In this document: piece by piece, positions 12,489 through 17,352 of the stretch | Position numbering within the stretch: position 1 is the stretch's first letter | How the letters are laid out: the number at the start of each line of letters is the position of its first letter | Assembly (NCBI GenBank): GCA_022567015.1 | Contig: JADFHR010000031.1 | Location: 1 to 17,352, forward strand | DNA from: Pseudomonadota bacterium | GTDB lineage: Bacteria > Pseudomonadota > Alphaproteobacteria > Rhodospirillales > 2-02-FULL-58-16 | DNA length: 17,352 nt | Direction: 5' to 3' | Program-made: the position numbers and the translations under genes | The notes under the pieces: generated by a model | What the model saw: the letters and a program-made list of their open reading frames with translations, nothing else | Told to the model about the DNA's origin: nothing | Databases searched by the model: none

Positions 12489-14669
12489 ATGAAGCAGGTC
12501 ATCCAGAGCCCCCGCACGGGCAAGCTGGCGGTGCGCGAGGTGCCCGCGCCCAAGGTGACGGCGGGCCACGTCCTGGTGCGCACGCGGGCGTCGCTGATCT
12601 CGGCGGGCACCGAACGCATGTCGGTGGAATTCGCCCGCAAGAGCCTGGCCGGCAAGGCCAAGGCGCGCCCCGATCTGGTCAGGCAGGTCCTCGCCAAGGC
12701 GCGCCGCGACGGCCTCGGGGCGACCTGGGACGCGGTGCTGGCGCGGCTCGATGAGCCCATGCCGCTGGGCTACTCGGCGGCCGGCGAGGTGGTCGCCGTG
12801 GGCACCGGGCTGGAGGGGGTCTTCCGGGTCGGTCAGCGGGTCGCCGTGGCCGGCGCGGGCCTGGCCAACCACGCCGAGCTCAACGTGGTGCCGCGCGCCC
12901 TGGTGGCGCCCGTTCCCGACGACGTGCCCGACGAGGAAGCCTGTTTCGCCACCCTGGCCGCCATCTCGCTTCACGCCGTGCGCACACTGGTCCCCGGCCT
13001 CGGCGACGTGGTCGCGGTGCTCGGCGTCGGTCTGGTCGGCCAGCTGGCGGTGCAGCTTTTGATCCTCTCAGGGGCCAGGGCCGTGGCCCTGGACTACAAT
13101 TCCGGACGCCTGGACCTGGCCCGGCGCATGGGCGCCCACGCCGCCCTCGACCTGGCCGACGGCGGCGTCGAGAAGGCGGTCTCGGCGCTGACCGCCGGAG
13201 TGGGGTGCGACGGCATCCTCATCGCCGCCGCCACCGACTCCAGCGAACCCCTGGCCACCGCCGCGGCCATCGCCCGCGACCGGGCGCGGGTGTGCATGGT
13301 GGGCGCAACGGGGACCGAGTTTCCGCGCCGGGAATTCATGCAAAAAGAGTTGAGCCTGGTGGTCTCGCGCTCCTACGGCCCGGGGCGCTACGACGAAGAC
13401 TTCGAGGGCCGCGGCGTGAAGTATCCGGTCGGCTTCGTGCGCTGGACGGAAACGGAGAACCTGGCCGAGTGCGTGCGCCTGATGTCGCCCGCCCTCGCCC
13501 GGCGGCTCGACGTGGCGCCGCTGATCAGCCACCGCTTCCCCCTGGACGAGGCGGAGGCGGCCTACGCCATGGTCACCGGCGCCGGCGAGCCGCACCTGGG
13601 CGTGGTGCTGACCTACGGCGGACAACCGGCGGACGCCGCGGCGTCCGGCGCACGGGCGCCGGGCCCGTCCTTTGCGGCGCCGGCGGCGGATCCGGCGGGC
13701 AAGGGGTGCGTTCTCGGGGTCATCGGGGCCGGCAACTTCGCCCGCACCGTGCTCCTGCCGGAACTGAAGAAAATGACCGGCGTCCGTCTTCACACCGTGG
13801 TCACCCGGCGCGGCGCGTCCGCCGAGAAAAGCCGGCAGACCTTCGGCTTCGCCCATGCCGGCGCCGACGCGGCGGCGGTCCTGGAAAACCCCGATATCAA
13901 TGCCGTTCTCATCGCCACCCGCCACGACAGCCACGCCGAACTGACGGCCCGCGCCCTGGAAGCGGGCAAGGCGGTGCTGGTGGAGAAGCCGCTGGGCCTC
14001 GACCGCCAACAGATCAACCGGGTGATCGCGGCCCGCAACGGCTCGGCCGCCTTTTTCCAGGTCGGCTTCAACCGCCGCTTCGCGCCCATGGCGGTCACCG
14101 TGCGCGACCGGCTTCGGGGGACGGAGGGGCCCAAGTTCGTGCTTCTCCGGGTCAACGCGGGCCCGTTGCCGGCGGATCACTGGGCCCACGCCGCGGACGA
14201 GGGCGGGGGACGGATCCTGGGCGAGGTCTGCCACTTCGTCGACCTGGCGCGCTTTCTCATCGGCGCCCCCATCGCGTCGGTGCTGGCGGATACCGGCGAG
14301 GCCACGGGCGGTATCAGCGACGACGTGACCCTGACCCTGCGCTTCGCCGACGGCAGCCTGGCCACGGTGGCCTATACGGCCCTCGGCGACATGGCTTTCG
14401 GCAAGGAACGGATCGAGGCCTACGCCGGCGGCGCCGTGTTCACCATCGACGACTTCCGCACCCTGGTGGTGGCCGAGGACGGCCGCGTCGCCTCGCGCGG
14501 GAGCCGCCGGCGCCAGGACAAGGGCTTCACCGGGGCGCTCAAGGCCTTCGTCGACGCCGTGGCCGCCGGCGGACCGGCGCCCGTGGACGAGGCGGAGGTG
14601 GTGGAAACCAGCTTCGCCACCATCGCCGTCCTGGAATCCCTGCGCGCGGGTGGACGGGTGGACCTGTGA
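12489..14669 (+). CDS. Bi-domain oxidoreductase (MDR dehydrogenase fused to Gfo/Idh/MocA)
   Basis: 726 residues. Residues 1 to about 380 are a medium-chain dehydrogenase/reductase domain with Rossmann motif GVGLVG (179-184). The usual catalytic-zinc Cys region reads ISAGTE (37-42) with no Cys, as in BchC-like and other zinc-free relatives. A Pro/Ala-rich linker (about 380-405) leads to a Gfo/Idh/MocA domain with the NAD(P) motif GAGNFA (413-418), the EKP triad (499-501) carrying the catalytic Lys500, and the CHFVDL segment near 585. This two-domain architecture is typical of exopolysaccharide and O-antigen clusters and probably oxidises or reduces nucleotide sugars in the cytoplasm; its reaction has not been assigned. 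The ATG has AAGGG eight bases upstream. It heads the run of plus-strand glycan genes and is divergent from asnB across the palindromic element. Confidence 0.9.
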   Translation: MKQVIQSPRTGKLAVREVPAPKVTAGHVLVRTRASLISAGTERMSVEFARKSLAGKAKARPDLVRQVLAKARRDGLGATWDAVLARLDEPMPLGYSAAGEVVAVGTGLEGVFRVGQRVAVAGAGLANHAELNVVPRALVAPVPDDVPDEEACFATLAAISLHAVRTLVPGLGDVVAVLGVGLVGQLAVQLLILSGARAVALDYNSGRLDLARRMGAHAALDLADGGVEKAVSALTAGVGCDGILIAAATDSSEPLATAAAIARDRARVCMVGATGTEFPRREFMQKELSLVVSRSYGPGRYDEDFEGRGVKYPVGFVRWTETENLAECVRLMSPALARRLDVAPLISHRFPLDEAEAAYAMVTGAGEPHLGVVLTYGGQPADAAASGARAPGPSFAAPAADPAGKGCVLGVIGAGNFARTVLLPELKKMTGVRLHTVVTRRGASAEKSRQTFGFAHAGADAAAVLENPDINAVLIATRHDSHAELTARALEAGKAVLVEKPLGLDRQQINRVIAARNGSAAFFQVGFNRRFAPMAVTVRDRLRGTEGPKFVLLRVNAGPLPADHWAHAADEGGGRILGEVCHFVDLARFLIGAPIASVLADTGEATGGISDDVTLTLRFADGSLATVAYTALGDMAFGKERIEAYAGGAVFTIDDFRTLVVAEDGRVASRGSRRRQDKGFTGALKAFVDAVAAGGPAPVDEAEVVETSFATIAVLESLRAGGRVDL

Positions 14670-14672
14670 CCG

Positions 14673-15431
14673 ATGAGACGCGAAGAAGCTCAGGTTAAGA
14701 ACCTTCTCGAAAATTACTTAAGAGCCCAAGGATGCCTAGATTTTCACTGTGATGAAGGCCCTGACCCGCCTGATTTAGTATGTGCCGTAAACGGTGAATA
14801 CTGGGCGGTCGAGGTTACTCGAGTGGATCAGCGTGTCGACGATGCTGGAACCAATAAGGCTCAGATGGACGTTGACACTAAGCTTTTGAATTTCGCCAAA
14901 AAACTTGAGACAGAAGTAGCAGAGGCTGAAATGGAAACAGCCCAAAAAGAAAAGCGGGACCGTCGATCATTTTTGATTATTCTGCCGCGATTTTTCCGAC
15001 AACAAAGTTGGAATGCCTGGACGAAGGGAATTAGAAAACAAGTGCTCGCCTTCGTCAGCTCTAGCAAAGGGATTTCATTGACTCTGGACAAGTTGTCGGG
15101 TGCCGGTGTGTCGGTCGTTGGTAGCGGTGGAGACGTAGTCTCCGCAGTCGTTCCGCCGAATCGCCCAACGCCAGCTGGCCATGCGCCTTATCACATTGAA
15201 GCCATCATAAGAGAAATGCTTGACTTTGCGCTTAATCGCAAATCGTTGATAATGAGCCATTTGCAGGGATATGACAAAAAAGCAGTTGTTTTGTTGAATT
15301 GTTACTATTTCGGTGATGATGCAAAAGGTATAGTGGGTGCGCTTCAAAGCATCATGCTGTCTTATCCAGCCTTCGATCTAGTATTTTATGTCACCGACAC
15401 GAGTTTGACGCTGGTCTATTCAAAAAATTGA
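14673..15431 (+). CDS. Horizontally acquired PD-(D/E)XK-like hypothetical protein
   Basis: 252 residues starting three bases after the oxidoreductase stop, with no clear SD; coupling to upstream translation is likely. G+C falls to roughly the mid-40s by eye against about 70 % on both sides, and codon use is quite different (AAA, TTG, TTT common), so the gene is foreign. Residues 5-50 resemble the restriction-endonuclease-like fold: an early Glu14 helix, then PD at 33-34, a beta turn, and WAVEVTRV with E47-V48-T49 where the canonical motif is ExK. The Lys is replaced by Thr, so activity is uncertain. The middle (80-105) is a charged coiled-coil-like helix; no TM segments. It could be a lone defence or restriction-type gene. 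No named family recognised. Confidence 0.8.
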   Translation: MRREEAQVKNLLENYLRAQGCLDFHCDEGPDPPDLVCAVNGEYWAVEVTRVDQRVDDAGTNKAQMDVDTKLLNFAKKLETEVAEAEMETAQKEKRDRRSFLIILPRFFRQQSWNAWTKGIRKQVLAFVSSSKGISLTLDKLSGAGVSVVGSGGDVVSAVVPPNRPTPAGHAPYHIEAIIREMLDFALNRKSLIMSHLQGYDKKAVVLLNCYYFGDDAKGIVGALQSIMLSYPAFDLVFYVTDTSLTLVYSKN

Positions 15432-15443
15432 TCAAGTTTTTAT

Positions 15444-15519
15444 GGGGCTTCGCCCCTTACCCGATTATAAAAGGCCCGGGTATAAAAGGCCCGGGGGGGC
15501 GGCGCCCCGCACCGGGGCG
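15444..15519. repeat. Tandem 15-bp repeat flanked by GC hairpins
   Basis: TATAAAAGGCCCGGG occurs twice head to tail at 15466-15480 and 15481-15495. It is flanked by hairpins GGGGC-TTC-GCCCC (15444-15456) and CGCCCC-GCACC-GGGGCG (15503-15519). It fills most of the 118-bp gap between the foreign gene and gmhA, and may mark the right edge of the insertion. The two TATAAA boxes might serve as -10 elements, but no -35 is visible. Confidence 0.6.
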
Positions 15520-15549
15520 AAATCCGTCCTCGAAGCCGAAGGAATCGCC

Positions 15550-16128
15550 ATGGATCTCGACGCGTATTTCTCGTCGGAGATGGACGAACACGAACAGGTG
15601 CTCGGCGCCACCCGCGAGGCCCTGCGCGAGCCGTTCGCGCGGCTGGTCGCGGTGTGCCTGAAGGCGGCGCGAAACGGCAACAAGATCGTCTTCTTCGGCA
15701 ACGGCGGCAGCGCCGCCGACGCCCAGCACCTGGCCACCGAGCTTGCCGTGCGCTACGAGCGGGACCGCGCTCCCATCGCGGCGCTGGCGCTGACCACCGA
15801 CACCTCGATGCTGACCGCGATCGGCAACGACTACGGTTTCGACGACCTGTTCTCGCGCCAGGTCGAGGCCCTGTGCCGCCCCGGCGACGTGGTCATCGGG
15901 ATTTCCACCTCCGGCAACAGCGAGAATGTCATCCGGGCGCTGGAGGCGGCGCGCACTCTGGATGCCGTGGCGGCGGGCTTCGGCGGCCGCGACGGCGGCC
16001 GGATGCGCGGCCTCGCCGATCCCTTTTTGGTGGTGCCGTCCGACGACACCGCCCGCATCCAGGAGATGCACATCACCCTCGGCCACATGCTGTGCGGGGC
16101 GCTGGAGACGGAGCTGTCGCCGCCATGA
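15550..16128 (+). CDS. gmhA: D-sedoheptulose-7-phosphate isomerase GmhA
   Basis: 192 residues, the same length as E. coli GmhA, starting at ATG 15550 with AAGGA six bases upstream. The open frame runs back to 15442, but that part is only translated repeat DNA. It is a SIS-domain isomerase: FFGNGGSAADAQHLATEL (phosphate loop and the catalytic Glu of ATEL), ISTSGNSENV (second sugar-phosphate loop), and the C-terminal QEMHITLGHMLCGALE helix with the catalytic His. It converts sedoheptulose 7-phosphate to glycero-manno-heptose 7-phosphate, the first step to ADP-heptose for LPS inner core, in the cytoplasm. Its stop overlaps the hldE start as ATGA, so the two are coupled and act in sequence in the pathway. 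Confidence 0.95.
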   Translation: MDLDAYFSSEMDEHEQVLGATREALREPFARLVAVCLKAARNGNKIVFFGNGGSAADAQHLATELAVRYERDRAPIAALALTTDTSMLTAIGNDYGFDDLFSRQVEALCRPGDVVIGISTSGNSENVIRALEAARTLDAVAAGFGGRDGGRMRGLADPFLVVPSDDTARIQEMHITLGHMLCGALETELSPP

Positions 16129-17352
16129 CCGACCCGCCACGCCGGAGCGCCAGCCCGCCGCGCCAGAGCGCGAGCGAGGCGAGCCGCTCGGCCTTGGTGC
16201 CCCTGGTCGAGGCGCTGGGCGGGGCCCGGGTCCTGTGTCTCGGCGATCTCATGCTGGACCGCTTCGTCCATGGCGAGGTCGACCGCATCTCGCCCGAGGC
16301 CCCGATCCCCGTCCTTCGGGTGACCGGCGAGACCGCCATGCTGGGCGGCGCCGGCAACATGGTGCGCAACCTGGTGGCGCTGGGAGGCCGGGTCCGCTTC
16401 ATCGCCGTCGTCGGCGACGATCCGCCCGCCGGCCAGATCAGGGCGTTGCTGGATGAGCACGAGGGGGTGGAGGCCACCCTGGTCGTCGACGGCTCCCGCC
16501 AGACCTCCGTCAAGACCCGCTTCATCGTCGGCACCCAGCAGATGATGCGGGCCGACCGCGAGACCACGACGGCGGTGGAGACACCGGTCGTCGGTCAAAT
16601 CCTCGACGCCGCCACCCAGGCCTTGCCCGAATGCGCCGTCGTGGTGCTGTCGGACTATGGCAAGGGGGTGCTTGGCGCCGACGTGGCGGGGGCGGTCATC
16701 GCCGCCGCCCGCAGCGCCGGCAAGCCCGTCGTCGTCGATCCCAAGGGCGCCGATTATTCGCGCTACCGCGGCGCCAGCCTTCTCACGCCGAACCGCCGCG
16801 AGCTCGGCGAGGCCGCCCGCATGCCCGTCGGCAGCGACGACGAAATCGCCGCCGCGGCCCGGGCCTTGATCGCCGAATGCGGCGTCGATGCGGTGCTCGT
16901 CACCCGCAGCCGCGACGGCATGACCCTGGTCACGGACGAGGGAGAGGTTACCCGCCTGGAGGCCGAGGCCCGCGAGGTGTTCGATGTCTCGGGCGCCGGC
17001 GACACCGTGGTGGCGACCCTGGCCGCCGCGCTGAGCGTCGGGGCGGACCTGACCAGCGCCGCGGCGCTGGCCAACGTCGCCGCCGGCATCGTGGTCGGCA
17101 AGGTGGGCACGGCCGTGGCCTACGCCGACGACGTGATCAGCGCGCTGCATCATCAGGAACTGTCCAGCGCCGAGGCCAAGGTGGTGGCGCTGGGCCCGGC
17201 CCTGGACCGGATCGATGTGTGGCGGCGCGGCGACCTGAAGGTGGGCTTCACCAACGGCTGCTTCGACCTGCTGCACCCCGGCCACGTGTCCCTGCTGTCC
17301 CAGGCCAGGCAGTCCTGCGACCGGCTGGTGGTGGGATTGAACAACGATGCAT
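16125..17352 (+). CDS. hldE: HldE, bifunctional heptose-7-phosphate kinase / heptose-1-phosphate adenylyltransferase (3' end outside window)
   Basis: 409 codons visible, open at the window end; the full protein is usually about 475-490. After a basic, Ser/Arg-rich N-terminus of about 23 residues, the ribokinase-like domain begins (LGDLMLDRFVHGEV, then GGAGNMVRNL) and contains the GAGD motif with the catalytic Asp293. The second domain starts near residue 370 with GFTNGCFDLLHPGHVSLL, holding the nucleotidyltransferase HxGH motif at 384-387. The enzyme phosphorylates heptose 7-phosphate at C1 and later adds AMP to make ADP-heptose. It overlaps gmhA by four bases. GmhB and HldD would complete the pathway, and may follow beyond the edge. 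Confidence 0.95.
   Translation, partial: MTDPPRRSASPPRQSASEASRSALVPLVEALGGARVLCLGDLMLDRFVHGEVDRISPEAPIPVLRVTGETAMLGGAGNMVRNLVALGGRVRFIAVVGDDPPAGQIRALLDEHEGVEATLVVDGSRQTSVKTRFIVGTQQMMRADRETTTAVETPVVGQILDAATQALPECAVVVLSDYGKGVLGADVAGAVIAAARSAGKPVVVDPKGADYSRYRGASLLTPNRRELGEAARMPVGSDDEIAAAARALIAECGVDAVLVTRSRDGMTLVTDEGEVTRLEAEAREVFDVSGAGDTVVATLAAALSVGADLTSAAALANVAAGIVVGKVGTAVAYADDVISALHHQELSSAEAKVVALGPALDRIDVWRRGDLKVGFTNGCFDLLHPGHVSLLSQARQSCDRLVVGLNNDA

Noticed and set aside
12049..12492. Open frame across the palindromic element
   Set aside because: It reads through inverted-repeat DNA and antisense asnB with no SD or family features; the element seems non-coding.
15442..15549. N-terminal extension of GmhA (MGLRPLPDYKRPG...)
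   Set aside because: It translates the hairpin and 15-bp tandem repeat; ATG at 15550 has an SD and gives the family length.
1..17352. CRISPR arrays, tRNA or rRNA genes, complete insertion sequences
   Set aside because: No regularly spaced direct repeats, no cloverleaf with CCA-type end or rRNA blocks, and no transposase frame were seen.

Overview
The window looks like a GC-rich (about 65-70 % by eye) alphaproteobacterial chromosome segment, most likely Rhodospirillales or a close relative. The reasons are strong G/C bias at third codon positions with long antisense shadow frames, GTG and TTG starts preceded by good Shine-Dalgarno sequences, an alphaproteobacterial-style EttA, and ADP-heptose genes that point to a Gram-negative LPS-bearing envelope. 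The taxon is an inference from protein style, not from a marker gene.

Left third (1-4031, all genes on the minus strand). A palindromic repeat unit sits at the very edge (1-88). It is followed by a secreted pentapeptide-repeat protein, an unlisted 45-residue single-pass membrane protein (775-912), and a translationally coupled pair made of an 87-residue-class membrane protein and a membrane-anchored TPR protein. A 663-residue sodium/solute symporter follows, closed by a textbook intrinsic terminator (1982-2015).

Middle (4032-10335). A 673-bp non-coding stretch separates the symporter from a divergent CBS/DUF294 nucleotidyltransferase-like protein. Convergent to that is a 703-residue membrane sensor (TM, HAMP, PAS, wrecked histidine-kinase core) fused to a DEDDh exonuclease. 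Just upstream of the exonuclease gene lies a 47-codon relic of a response-regulator receiver that has lost its middle, including the phospho-acceptor Asp, with no frame disruption. Symporter, DUF294 protein, sensor-exonuclease and receiver together look like a transport-linked signalling module in which the phosphorelay part has decayed. EttA (ABC-F translation factor) starts divergently from the receiver relic.

Right part (10382-17352) is a surface-glycan region: an asparagine-synthetase-type glutamine amidotransferase (minus), then on the plus strand a bi-domain MDR/Gfo-Idh-MocA oxidoreductase, a compositionally foreign nuclease-like gene, GmhA and HldE (cut by the window end). GmhA and HldE make the ADP-heptose precursor of LPS inner core; the amidotransferase and oxidoreductase probably modify sugars of a surface polysaccharide. 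The divergent promoter between the two glycan units is occupied by a 263-bp three-armed palindromic element (12177-12439). One arm of this element shares its core with the repeat at 1-88, with compensatory base changes.

Most notable for follow-up: the structured repeat family, the decayed receiver next to a kinase-dead sensor-exonuclease, and the foreign PD-(D/E)XK-like gene inserted between two operon genes.
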